A stretch of 62,635 nucleotides of DNA from Melioribacter sp. GTDB lineage: Bacteria; Bacteroidota; Ignavibacteria; Ignavibacteriales; Melioribacteraceae. The notes under the pieces were generated by a model, which did not search any database, had not been told where the DNA came from, and saw only the letters and a program-made list of their open reading frames with translations. The stretch's first letter is position 1; each line of letters starts with the position of its first letter. The position numbers and the translations under genes were made by a program. Shown one piece after another: positions 26,834 to 35,438 of this stretch. The stretch lies in assembly GCA_023250955.1 (NCBI GenBank), contig JAHEZQ010000025.1:1-62635 (forward strand), read 5' to 3'.

Positions 26834-28972
26834 ATGATACTTGCTGAAATTTTTAGCATATCAACATCAGTAAATCCTTGGCTAATCTTTGTCTTAGTAC
26901 TTTTAATCTCTGCCTTCACGTTTTATGTTTATAAGTACACCATCCCGAATGTTTCTGCATTACTAAAAACATTTTTGATTATCCTTCGTTCTCTCATTTT
27001 TATTCTGATTTTAATAATGATCTTCGAACCGGTAATTTCGGTGATACTTCATTCCAATGTTGAATCAAAGACTCTCGTATTTATAGATAATTCAAATTCA
27101 CTTGCTGCAAAGGATAGTTCAAAAAGATTAGAGCAAGTGAATTCACTTATTAAAAATATTTCCGGTGGAAGTGAGATAAGATCTCAGTTATTCTTCTTCG
27201 GGAAAAAAGTTGATTCTATTCAAGATGCCGGTTCATCTAATCTGAATTTCAGAGAGGCACAGACAAATTTCTCATCTGTTATTGATCTTATCAAAAAGAA
27301 AGGCGCTTCGGTAAACTCTGCTGTTATTCTCAGCGATGGTATTATCAATGACGGGAACGATCCTTCCTATCAAGTGGAAAAATTACAATTGCCGGTTTTC
27401 ACAGTTGGTATTGGTGATTCCACAGAGAAGAAAGATATTATTATTTATAATGTTCAGTACAACAACACTATCTACGCTGAAAAACCGACAACAATAGAAA
27501 CAGCTATAAAAAATATCGGATTTAGTGGCAGCAATACACGTATAGCATTTTATGAAGAAAATAAACTGCTTGAAACAAAAGATATTCTCCTTAGCGAAAC
27601 CGGATTGAACAAAATAAGTTTCAATTACAAACCTGTTACCGGCGGTGAAAAAAAATTGAGCATTTCGATATCACCTTTGAATGGCGAAGTAACAACATCC
27701 AATAACAGCAAAGTAATTTTTCTAAATGTGCTGGATACAAAATTAAAAGTCTGCTTAGTTGCAGGCAGTCCATCAGCTGATGTTTCCGCAATTTCAAAAG
27801 CGATAACGACCGACAAAAACATACAGCTCAAAAAAATTATACAAATCTCAACTAATAAATTTTTGAACGATGTTAAAACATCTGCAATAGACAGCACCGA
27901 TGTTTTATTCCTGGTTGATTTCCCCGCTTCTTCTACACCGCAAAGTTTAATTGATAAAATTTCATCTGTAGTCAATAATCAAAACAAACCGTTTTTTATC
28001 TTACTTTCAAATGGCGTTAACATAAGTCGGTTGAAGTCTCTTGAGAATCTCCTTCCTTTCACGATTGATAATAATAACACGGAGTTCATTCAAGTTTTGC
28101 CGGAACTTAATAGCGATCTTTACTCTTCATCATTTTCTACAGGAAGCAGCAAGAAAGAAATTTGGAATAATCTGCCTCCAATCTCACAAGCAGCAGCAAA
28201 AATTCAAATCAAACCAGGAAGCAATTCTTTAGTTTCATCAAAGGTGAGGAATATTCCAATTTCAAATCCCTTAGTTGTTTCAAGAAGCTTAGGCAAGCAG
28301 AGAGAATTCGCAATATTAGCCGGAGATATTTGGAAATGGCAATTGCAGACCGCAGAGAAGCATCCTGAATTCTTTGATAATTTTATTAACGACATTGTTA
28401 AATGGCTTAACCTTTCGTCTTTGCAAAAGCAATTCAGCGTTTCAACCGATAAAAAAATATACTCGCCAAATGAAGAAGTGAACTTTACTGCACAGATGTA
28501 TGATAATACTTTCTCGCCGATTGACACTGCACAAATTGAATTACCAATTTCGAAAGGTGAAAAAAAATTCGATTTAACATTATCGCCCTCCGGAAACGGA
28601 ATTTACAATGCGTCATTTACTCCAAACGAATCCGGTGATTATCTCTTTTCAGCATTATCATTTTTAAATGGCGCAAAGATGAAAACCGATATCGGACGAT
28701 TCAGCGTTAGCGAAACACAAATCGAAAAGATTGATACACGTATGCGTCCCGCATTCTTAAAAACGCTTGCTAAATCAACGGGCGGTGAGTATTATTCAAT
28801 TGATAATTATTCTAATCTGCTAGATAAACTGCGGGGGATAAATAGAAATCCGCTAAAAGAAACCGGTACAAAGAAAGAATATAATCTATGGTCTGATGAG
28901 CGTGTTCTGATTTTTATTATCATTTTATTTGCAGTTGAGTGGTTTATACGAAAACGGTCCGGAATGATATAG
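26834..28972 (+). CDS. Membrane-anchored VWA-like protein
   Basis: 712 residues. Two N-terminal helices (about 14-32 and 44-65), then a von Willebrand A-like domain from about 79 with a MIDAS-type D-x-S-x-S (DNSNS, 85-89), a second metal loop ILSDGIINDG near 170 and PVFTVGIGD; the middle and C-terminal parts are beta-rich Ig-like segments, and a last helix at about 690-706 is followed by RKR. The layout resembles BatA-like or large glutamine-amidotransferase-like membrane proteins of Bacteroidota. Coupled to surE by a 7-base gap. No AAA MoxR or other Bat genes are adjacent, so its partners are unknown. Confidence 0.78.
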   Translation: MILAEIFSISTSVNPWLIFVLVLLISAFTFYVYKYTIPNVSALLKTFLIILRSLIFILILIMIFEPVISVILHSNVESKTLVFIDNSNSLAAKDSSKRLEQVNSLIKNISGGSEIRSQLFFFGKKVDSIQDAGSSNLNFREAQTNFSSVIDLIKKKGASVNSAVILSDGIINDGNDPSYQVEKLQLPVFTVGIGDSTEKKDIIIYNVQYNNTIYAEKPTTIETAIKNIGFSGSNTRIAFYEENKLLETKDILLSETGLNKISFNYKPVTGGEKKLSISISPLNGEVTTSNNSKVIFLNVLDTKLKVCLVAGSPSADVSAISKAITTDKNIQLKKIIQISTNKFLNDVKTSAIDSTDVLFLVDFPASSTPQSLIDKISSVVNNQNKPFFILLSNGVNISRLKSLENLLPFTIDNNNTEFIQVLPELNSDLYSSSFSTGSSKKEIWNNLPPISQAAAKIQIKPGSNSLVSSKVRNIPISNPLVVSRSLGKQREFAILAGDIWKWQLQTAEKHPEFFDNFINDIVKWLNLSSLQKQFSVSTDKKIYSPNEEVNFTAQMYDNTFSPIDTAQIELPISKGEKKFDLTLSPSGNGIYNASFTPNESGDYLFSALSFLNGAKMKTDIGRFSVSETQIEKIDTRMRPAFLKTLAKSTGGEYYSIDNYSNLLDKLRGINRNPLKETGTKKEYNLWSDERVLIFIIILFAVEWFIRKRSGMI

Positions 28973-28998
28973 TATCAATACAATAAAGGGGCACTGTA

Positions 28999-29403
28999 AT
29001 GAACTTCATCGAAATTACTAGGAATGAACTTATCGGGATCAACTCGATTGACGAACAGCATCAATCTATGGCTCTATTAGTAAATAAGCTGTATGATAAA
29101 ATACTCTCTGCAGATAGAAAGATGATTAAAAATTATCTTTACAAACTCCTTGAAATTGTAGAAGTTCATTTTGAGAACGAAGAAAATTTGATGAGATCAA
29201 CAAAATTTTCCGGATATATTTCTCATAAGCTCGAGCATGACCGGTTCTACAAACAGATGCTCACCTCTACTGACCGATTTAGCAAAGGACTTGAGACGAT
29301 TGAAATCGAACAGTTAAAGGGAATTAGGCAATGGTTCTTCAATCATCTTGAAATGAGTGATAAAAAGTGCGGTAAATATTTTATTGAGAATGGAATTTCT
29401 TAA
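28999..29403 (+). CDS. Bacteriohemerythrin
   Basis: Non-haem diiron oxygen-binding protein. 134 residues. All seven iron ligands can be placed: His21 (EQHQS), His58 and Glu62 (HFENE), His76 and His80 (HKLEH), His116 and Asp121 (NHLEMSD). AAGGGG precedes the ATG. No signal peptide, so cytoplasmic: oxygen storage, sensing or protection of oxygen-labile enzymes. Lies 26 bases after the VWA-like gene and 6 before comF. Confidence 0.94.
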   Translation: MNFIEITRNELIGINSIDEQHQSMALLVNKLYDKILSADRKMIKNYLYKLLEIVEVHFENEENLMRSTKFSGYISHKLEHDRFYKQMLTSTDRFSKGLETIEIEQLKGIRQWFFNHLEMSDKKCGKYFIENGIS

Positions 29404-29409
29404 TAATAG

Positions 29410-30093
29410 ATGAACTTTCTAACCGACATTTCCGACTTTTTCCTTCCGCGCTTTTGTCCTTCTTGCAAAAATAAACTTACCAATACAGAAGTAGTTGTAT
29501 GCAACTCTTGTTTATCAAAAATAAAACATGCCGATAGTGGAAGAACCGAAATTGAATATGCTAGAAAATTTAAGAATGAGAAGATCATAAAAGGATTTAC
29601 TTCCCTTTATGTTTTTGAGAAGGATAAAGAACTTCAGGATATAATCCATGATCTGAAATACAATGGTAAATTCAGTATCGGAATTTTCCTCGGCAAATTA
29701 TTAGCAGTCGCTATGAAAGATAAATTTCAAGAATGGAAAATTGATTTGATTGTTCCGATTCCTTTGCATCACTTAAAACGAGCGGAACGCGGATATAATC
29801 AATCGGACTTTATTGCTAAAGGAATGAAAAAGATTTTACACGTTCCGGTTAAAAGTAGATTGATAAAGCGTGTTCGTTTTACTGAGACACAAACAACAAT
29901 GAACCTCGTTGAAAGAAAAGAGAATATGAAAGATGCTTTTACTTTCCGCCGTAATAAATTGTTAAATAATAAAAATGTACTGTTGATTGACGATGTTATA
30001 ACTACCGGTGCTACAACTTCGGAATGCGGAAGAATTCTTTTAGTAGGCGGTGCGGCTAATGTTTATGCTGCTTCTGTGGCAATAGCGGATTAG
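29410..30093 (+). CDS. comF: ComF-family phosphoribosyltransferase-like protein
   Basis: 227 residues: N-terminal zinc finger with Cys16, Cys19, Cys31 and Cys34, then a PRTase fold with PRPP loop VLLIDDVITTGAT (about 194-206). Family members support natural transformation in some species (ComF/GntX); other functions are unclear. No ribosome site is evident, and the ATG is 6 bases past the hemerythrin stop, so translation is probably coupled. Convergent with the DUF4411 gene. Confidence 0.92.
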   Translation: MNFLTDISDFFLPRFCPSCKNKLTNTEVVVCNSCLSKIKHADSGRTEIEYARKFKNEKIIKGFTSLYVFEKDKELQDIIHDLKYNGKFSIGIFLGKLLAVAMKDKFQEWKIDLIVPIPLHHLKRAERGYNQSDFIAKGMKKILHVPVKSRLIKRVRFTETQTTMNLVERKENMKDAFTFRRNKLLNNKNVLLIDDVITTGATTSECGRILLVGGAANVYAASVAIAD

Positions 30094-30138
30094 TATTTTT
30101 CTGTCAAGGAATTGTGCTTCGACTACAAGGAAATCATC

Positions 30139-30612
30139 TTAAAATTTCCAATTCTCTTTAATTAAGAAACCTTCAATATTCTCACAAAGAATATCAAAAT
30201 GTTTACAAATATTTGGAATTTTAGCAGCATGATCTTTATTACCTTCCTCGGTAACAACCATACCTTTTTCTTTCCATGCTTTTGCAACTACAAATGGATC
30301 TGCAAAATATCCACCTTGCAAAAGTTTTTTTCTCTCTAAATTTTGCTGGAAATGTACTACAGAATAAATCTGTGTTATAAATTCAAATTCTTCATGTTGG
30401 GGATTTACAAAAAAATCTTTGTTGTGTATGACTAAACGATCAATTACCTCATCATTGAATTTTGATGTTAATTCAAATCTTACTTCACGTACTGAAATTA
30501 TGTTTCGATTTTTTATCATATTATCGAACTTATCCCAAAAAGAAGGGAAACGATCTGGATAGTAGTGGTTTAGAATATTTGACAAAGAATTAGCATCAAA
30601 TACATAGATCAT
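30139..30612 (-). CDS. DUF4411 family PIN-like protein (putative toxin nuclease)
   Basis: 157 residues with the DUF4411 look: MIYVFDANSL at the N-terminus (Asp6), PDRFPSFWDKFD (19-30), an acidic residue after the second strand (Glu43 or Glu47 in VREVRFEL), YFADPFVVAKA (Asp105) and VVTEEG (119-124). The acid spacing resembles a PIN-type RNase site (inference). The start overlaps the stop of the Xre-ImmA/IrrE gene by 4 bases (ATGA), the arrangement of a toxin-antitoxin-type pair. No third gene seems to belong. Its activity has not been shown from sequence. Confidence 0.82.
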   Translation of the reverse strand: MIYVFDANSLSNILNHYYPDRFPSFWDKFDNMIKNRNIISVREVRFELTSKFNDEVIDRLVIHNKDFFVNPQHEEFEFITQIYSVVHFQQNLERKKLLQGGYFADPFVVAKAWKEKGMVVTEEGNKDHAAKIPNICKHFDILCENIEGFLIKENWKF

Positions 30613-31778
30613 TTTAGTTTTCCCCCATCCATCACTAAGAATTCAAACGCTGGAAGATTCTTAGCTTTGATATTCAAATATTCGGCTACATTATCAATCG
30701 CAATCTGGTTTTGATAATACTTCCTATAAACAAGATTTATGTATTTATCTCCCAGATAAGCTTTTTGGTTGTAAAAGTAATTTCCACCAGTACTCTCATC
30801 TTTATGTTCTTTTGCTTTTTCAATCCATTTAGTCGCCATTTGTTTATAATAATTTTCATCAATTAGACCTCTATCAAGATAATTACGCATTATGACTTCG
30901 CGGCTCACAGAGAAATAATCTGCAAGATGTTGAAAATGAGTCTCAGAAATTAAAGGCTGAAAAGAATCAAATACTTCTTGTGGTACAAGAAATTCATTTG
31001 AAAACTTATTGCAACTAACTTCAATATTTAGGTAATATCCATTGAAAGTGTGCATAATTTCATTACTTCTAAAATCAATTCCACCAGATCTATAGAGCAG
31101 ATGACACAATTCGTGGAATAATGTAAACACTTGACGTGAATCAGGCATGCTGTTGTTAACAAAAATTATCGGGTACTTACTATCGTATAAACAAAAACCT
31201 GAGTAAGTATCGTTCTTGAATGCATCCTTAAAAACAAATACTCCGTGTGACTCTAAAACTTCTCGCCATTTTTTAAAAGCAGTTTCAGCAGAATTCCACC
31301 TTGCTTGTTCATCTATGGTTATTCCAAGTTCTTTTCGAATATCTTTAGTGATTGATTCAATCCCTGATCTTTCATTCATGACAAACGAATCAATCAGAGA
31401 TTTCTGCACTGGATTACTGCCTTCGTACAATTCTTCAAGATACAATTGAAAAAGTTTTGCACGTCTGTAAAGTTTAAGAATTTCTGGTGGTAATTTTTCT
31501 ATTATTGTATCCGGAAGTGTTCGGAAATCTGTTTTAGGTGTTTCTTCGGTGGGTACGGTTGGGAAAAAAAATACTGCTAAAGGACGTTTGTATATCTCAT
31601 GTGCCAACCGCTCCAATTGGGAATATGTAGGTGAAGTTGTTCCATCCTCCCATTCTTCTATGTCACGTGATGTTTTTTTGAATTTGTCTGCCACTTCGTC
31701 CGTAGATAGCCCAATCGAAGTTCTTGCCCAAATCAACACATCTTTATTGATAGGAAGTTTTTCTTTCATATTTACCAT
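30609..31778 (-). CDS. Xre-type regulator fused to ImmA/IrrE metallopeptidase
   Basis: 389 residues. An Xre helix-turn-helix spans about 14-62 (LIWARTSIGLSTDEVADKF, EEWEDGTTSPTYSQL). The C-terminal part holds the COG2856 peptidase with zinc motif HELCH at 222-226. Such fusions cleave or sense a partner and auto-regulate an accessory locus. Two ATGs are possible (31778 and 31769); neither has a ribosome site, and a TATATA lies only about 5 bases upstream, so the message may be leaderless. Overlaps the DUF4411 gene by 4 bases; together they form a self-contained two-gene module. Confidence 0.88.
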   Translation of the reverse strand: MVNMKEKLPINKDVLIWARTSIGLSTDEVADKFKKTSRDIEEWEDGTTSPTYSQLERLAHEIYKRPLAVFFFPTVPTEETPKTDFRTLPDTIIEKLPPEILKLYRRAKLFQLYLEELYEGSNPVQKSLIDSFVMNERSGIESITKDIRKELGITIDEQARWNSAETAFKKWREVLESHGVFVFKDAFKNDTYSGFCLYDSKYPIIFVNNSMPDSRQVFTLFHELCHLLYRSGGIDFRSNEIMHTFNGYYLNIEVSCNKFSNEFLVPQEVFDSFQPLISETHFQHLADYFSVSREVIMRNYLDRGLIDENYYKQMATKWIEKAKEHKDESTGGNYFYNQKAYLGDKYINLVYRKYYQNQIAIDNVAEYLNIKAKNLPAFEFLVMDGGKLK

Positions 31779-31870
31779 TTGTATATAATTTCATTTCGAA
31801 TAAAGACAGTATATGTAAAATCATTTTGGTCCGCCCCTTAGTGGCAATTGCAACTTAAAATAAAATACAA

Positions 31871-32677
31871 CTATTTCAAAACATTTTTCTCATACCTAAC
31901 AGATTGTATCTCGGCGGCAATGGAAAGGGCAATTTCGTAAGCTGTGTCTCCGCCAATCTTCAAACCAATCGGCATGTGAAGTTTGGAGAGATCTATGTTT
32001 ACATCAATATCACTTTTAAGATTGTTAATCATGGCAGCGGCTTTAGCTTTAGATGCAATTATTCCGATATACTTCTTAACTAAATTTCTGCTGTACAAAG
32101 TTTTCAAGATTTCATAATCGAAAAGATGTCCGTATGTAACGGAAACAAAATAAGAATCATCCGCGGGAATAAACTGCACTACAAAATCTTTGTACTCCAT
32201 ATAGACGCAGTTAATTCCTTGCGCTTTATACTTTTCAAATAATTCCTGGCGGTTGTCAATCAATATTACATGATATTTAAGTTTACTCATTATTTCTATC
32301 AATGCTTGTCCAACATGTCCACCACCAAAGATGTAAACTACAGGTAAGTTCCTTTCGAATTCATAATAGAGCCAAATCTTTCCGTTACAGCTCATTGGCA
32401 CTACGGTTACTTTTGGATTAATTATTTTTTCATCATTGCTGAGCAAATATTCCTTCAATAAATTTCCTTCACCGGAAGCCATCAACCTTTTTGATTCTTG
32501 AATTGCTTCCATCTCAATAGCGCCACCGCCGACAGTACCGTAAGTTTTCCCTTCATGATCAACAACCATCTTAAACCCGGCTTTACCCGGTGTAGAACCG
32601 GTGGATTTGACAACGCTTACGGTTACAAAACTTCTGTTCGCTTTTTTCAATTCAACTATCTTGCTGTAAATATCCAT
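31871..32677 (-). CDS. XdhC/CoxI-family molybdoenzyme maturation protein
   Basis: 268 residues: N-terminal XdhC_CoxI domain with SVVKSTGSTPGKAGFKMVV and GTVGGGAIE, then a Rossmann-type XdhC_C domain (VYIFGGGHVGQALIEI, about 114-129). XdhC carries and sulfurates molybdenum cofactor for xanthine dehydrogenase-type enzymes. No xdhA/xdhB, cox or mob gene is in the window, so it stands alone between the ImmA/DUF4411 pair and the kinase cluster. A 19-base palindrome overlaps its probable -10 region. Confidence 0.9.
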   Translation of the reverse strand: MDIYSKIVELKKANRSFVTVSVVKSTGSTPGKAGFKMVVDHEGKTYGTVGGGAIEMEAIQESKRLMASGEGNLLKEYLLSNDEKIINPKVTVVPMSCNGKIWLYYEFERNLPVVYIFGGGHVGQALIEIMSKLKYHVILIDNRQELFEKYKAQGINCVYMEYKDFVVQFIPADDSYFVSVTYGHLFDYEILKTLYSRNLVKKYIGIIASKAKAAAMINNLKSDIDVNIDLSKLHMPIGLKIGGDTAYEIALSIAAEIQSVRYEKNVLK

Positions 32678-32692
32678 AATGATCCATTATTG

Positions 32693-32711
32693 TATTAAGT
32701 ACAACTTAATA
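32693..32711. promoter_or_regulatory. Palindromic candidate operator upstream of xdhC-like gene
   Basis: TATTAAGT (32693-32700), ACA, ACTTAATA (32704-32711): perfect 8-bp arms. On the minus strand it abuts and overlaps a TATATT -10-like hexamer, about 16-34 bases before the ATG, a repressor-like position. AT-rich palindromes occur by chance, hence the modest score. Confidence 0.4.
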
Positions 32712-32830
32712 TAAAATTTATACTATTAAAAATAGTGAAGAAAGAATGGTCATGTGGGGATTAATGAGAATTGAGGTTTGCTAAAACTACTTAACGATTT
32801 AATTACTCTAAATTCATTACTACAACAGAT

Positions 32831-34420
32831 TTATCTAACAAAGATGATTCTCACTTTTGTCCCTATATTTTTTTTGCTTTCCACTTCAATCAAAGTATCG
32901 TTCAACTCACAATGTTTTTTTACTATCGCAAGTCCAAGACCTGTACCTTCAAACAGTTTAGAATAGCTGTTATCTTCCTGTGAAAAGACTTTAAATAAAA
33001 AAGGAACATATTCTTCTTTGATGCCCATGCCGGTATCTGTTACCTCAACTGTAACTTGATTATTTCCATTAAGATACAACAGAATTTCTATTTTGCCGGA
33101 ATGTGTGTACTTCAAAGCATTATCAATGAGCTGGAGGAATATTTGGTAAACTCCATGTTTATCCGCAACAATTTTAGGATCAAACAATTTATTCGTAATG
33201 ACGAGAGCAACATTTTTTTCTTTGGCTTTCTCATTGTACACCCTAAAAATGTCGTTAAAAATATCATCAATCAGATCAATTTCTGAAATGCCTACTTCAT
33301 AAGTACCGGATTGCAATTGTGAAATTTCAAGGATAAGATCAATAGTTCGTTTTATTCTCTCACCCTCTGTTTTGATTATATTTATATCACTGTTGATCTC
33401 ATGTTTATCGCCAACTTCACAATCGCTTTTCAACATTGAAACCATATTAAGGATAACATTTAGCGGTGTATTAATCTCGTGGGAGACTGTGGCAAGAAAT
33501 TCAGTTATTAATTCTTCATACTTTCGTTTTTTTGCTGATGCAACAATACCAACATTTTCAGCATTTTTCCTTTCCGTTATATCTTGGACAAAAACTTCAT
33601 AAAACGATATACCGCCTAATGTGTCTCGGCCTAAAGTTGCTGTTTCTTTCAGATATATAATACTGCAACCTTTTTTAATCCACGCAGATTCAAAATTTTT
33701 AATAAAACCGTTTTTCTTAAGTGTGCCTTTAAATTCTTCTCTCTTGTCGCTATCTAAAACACAATTTTTTTCAAAATCCTGTTCATTTAATAATTCAGCT
33801 AAATCATATCCCAGCATATCTAAAAAAATCTTATTTGCGCTTTTTAGTCTCCCATCAAAATAAATTTGATAATAACCAACCGATGCCCATTCACAAATAT
33901 TATTTACAAGTTTTTCCTTTTGCAGTACGTATATATTCGAATTCTTCATCTCCGTTACGTCTTTATTGCGCACGTATCTTCCAAGGTATTTATCATCTTG
34001 ATCATAAACCGCTTGACACATATGAGATATCCAACGAATCTCCCCGGACTTTTTTATAATTCTGAATTCCTCGTTGCATAAATTTTCCCTCAACAAAAAA
34101 GCATTGGTGTGTTTTGTATATTTTTCCCTGTCCTTTTCATAAATAATTTCATTTACGAATTCAGGATATCGGACGATTTCTTCGATATCATAACCGGTAA
34201 TATGTTTGCATGATGGCGACATATATGATATTGAAGAATCAGAATTGATCCAGTATATCCAATCTTCAGAAAATTCAGCAATTAATTTGAAAAATTGTTC
34301 ACGGCAGGAAAAACACGTTTGGGAGTTAAAGTTTTCGTTTTCAGATTTATAGAGTTCAACAAATTTACTAGATGGAATATTATCTTCTACGACAGTCCTT
34401 AGAAGATTATCTTCTTTCAT
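32831..34420 (-). CDS. Soluble PAS-PAS histidine kinase
   Basis: 529 residues, no membrane helix. Two PAS domains: about 44-155 (IYWINSDSSISYMSPSCKHITGYD, with a PAC tail) and 175-285 (SANKIFLDMLGYD, then VQDITERK). HisKA with His314 (TVSHEINTPLNVI), HATPase with NALKYTHSG and DTGMGIKEE, and GTGLGLAIVKKH. The MSP-SCKHITGYD PAS type is typical of redox or ligand sensing, but no cofactor ligand can be assigned. GGGAGGAGAG precedes the ATG. Its promoter region 34421-34619 carries a 15-bp inverted repeat and a 20-bp-spaced direct repeat; the LytTR regulator next door is the obvious candidate regulator or partner. Confidence 0.92.
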   Translation of the reverse strand: MKEDNLLRTVVEDNIPSSKFVELYKSENENFNSQTCFSCREQFFKLIAEFSEDWIYWINSDSSISYMSPSCKHITGYDIEEIVRYPEFVNEIIYEKDREKYTKHTNAFLLRENLCNEEFRIIKKSGEIRWISHMCQAVYDQDDKYLGRYVRNKDVTEMKNSNIYVLQKEKLVNNICEWASVGYYQIYFDGRLKSANKIFLDMLGYDLAELLNEQDFEKNCVLDSDKREEFKGTLKKNGFIKNFESAWIKKGCSIIYLKETATLGRDTLGGISFYEVFVQDITERKNAENVGIVASAKKRKYEELITEFLATVSHEINTPLNVILNMVSMLKSDCEVGDKHEINSDINIIKTEGERIKRTIDLILEISQLQSGTYEVGISEIDLIDDIFNDIFRVYNEKAKEKNVALVITNKLFDPKIVADKHGVYQIFLQLIDNALKYTHSGKIEILLYLNGNNQVTVEVTDTGMGIKEEYVPFLFKVFSQEDNSYSKLFEGTGLGLAIVKKHCELNDTLIEVESKKNIGTKVRIIFVR

Positions 34421-34474
34421 CTAAATCTCTCCTCCCTTGATAACATGATTATTTTCTCCTTACTATTTTAAAGA

Positions 34475-34531
34475 AGTGGAATTGAAAACTAAATTAAATC
34501 TTCCCAGCCGAAAGATGTTTTCAATTCCACT
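34475..34531. repeat. 15-bp inverted repeat with inner stem in PAS-kinase leader
   Basis: AGTGGAATTGAAAAC (34475-34489) pairs perfectly with GTTTTCAATTCCACT (34517-34531). Inside the 27-base loop, ATCTT (34498-34502) can pair with AAGAT (34512-34516), giving a two-part hairpin. It lies after the LytTR regulator gene and in the probable 5' leader of the PAS kinase. It could be a terminator (only a short T-run follows), a leader attenuator, or a protein-binding site. Confidence 0.55.
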
Positions 34532-34571
34532 AAGAGGGGCTGTGCGAATATAATTTTAGGGCTATGTGTTT

Positions 34572-34614
34572 ATTATAATTAAGAGACGAGCGATCAAATA
34601 ATACGACGAGCGAT
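34572..34614 (-). promoter_or_regulatory. Candidate activated promoter with direct repeats (LytTR operator?)
   Basis: On the minus strand the decamer ATCGCTCGTC occurs twice, at 34614-34605 and 34594-34585, exactly 20 bases apart (same face of the helix). TATAAT follows at 34577-34572. The -35 position reads TATTTG, a poor match, as expected of activator-dependent promoters. The repeats begin 6 bases past the stop of a LytTR-type regulator gene and point toward the PAS kinase. LytTR proteins are known to bind direct repeats about two helical turns apart; the match to any known site is not claimed. Confidence 0.5.
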
Positions 34615-34619
34615 AAATT

Positions 34620-35429
34620 CTATTTCAAGAATTTTTTAATCTTATTACTATACCTTTGACTTACTTCCACCCTTTTAGGATAATTTTTCAAAAATATGGA
34701 AAATCTATTGCTGCTTAACCGCTCAAACCTATCTATAAAATTCAAATTAATTAGAGTCTGCCTGTGGATTCTTATAAACTCTTCCTTTGGTAAATAATTT
34801 TCCCAGTAATTCATACGTTTTCTTAGCAGAAATTTTTTATCATCAATGAAATAAAGACGGGTATAGTCTTTCAGACTTTTTATGACTATTAGATTTTTAA
34901 CCAGGTAAAATCCCGGATTTTTTTTATCGTTAATAAAGATATGATCATTGTAATCCAACTCAATTACTTCTGAGCCGAATTTGTTTTTTATGTTGCTCTT
35001 TGATTTACGATTTTTATCAGTAAGCTCCACATCGGTAGAAATTATATTCCTTAATACTTTGGACCTTTTCTTAAATTGTGTATTAATAGCATTAATTAAT
35101 TCATCATATGTAAACGGTTTGGTAATGTAATCGTCAGCACCAATTGTCATTCCTTTTCTTATATCATCTCTTTGAGTCTTAGCCGTTAAAAAAATAAAAA
35201 TCGGCGGAATTCCGGTATCCAGTTTTTTCAATTCAGATAAAAGTTTGAAACCGCTTATATCCGGCAGCATTATATCGCATAAAATTAAATCCGGATTAAA
35301 TTCGATTATGGATTTTAATCCTTTTTCCCCGTTGTAACATGATAGTACATTGTAGCCATGTTCTTTTAAAAACAAAAAGATGTTTTCAGCCAGATCAATA
35401 TTATCTTCTATTATTAAAATCTTTTTCAT
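34620..35429 (-). CDS. LytTR-family response regulator
   Basis: 269 residues: receiver domain (about 3-120) with Glu8-Asp9, phospho-acceptor Asp52 in LILCDIMLP, Thr in FLTAK and Lys in ITKPFTY; a linker rich in Lys; then a LytTR DNA-binding domain (about 155-268) with RLYFIDDKKFLLRK and FIRIHRQTLINLNFI, the characteristic core. Starts 9 bases after the stop of the H46 kinase, with no clear ribosome site, so the pair is co-transcribed. It probably acts on the repeats at 34585-34614. Confidence 0.93.
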   Translation of the reverse strand: MKKILIIEDNIDLAENIFLFLKEHGYNVLSCYNGEKGLKSIIEFNPDLILCDIMLPDISGFKLLSELKKLDTGIPPIFIFLTAKTQRDDIRKGMTIGADDYITKPFTYDELINAINTQFKKRSKVLRNIISTDVELTDKNRKSKSNIKNKFGSEVIELDYNDHIFINDKKNPGFYLVKNLIVIKSLKDYTRLYFIDDKKFLLRKRMNYWENYLPKEEFIRIHRQTLINLNFIDRFERLSSNRFSIFLKNYPKRVEVSQRYSNKIKKFLK

Positions 35430-35438
35430 CTTTGATCT

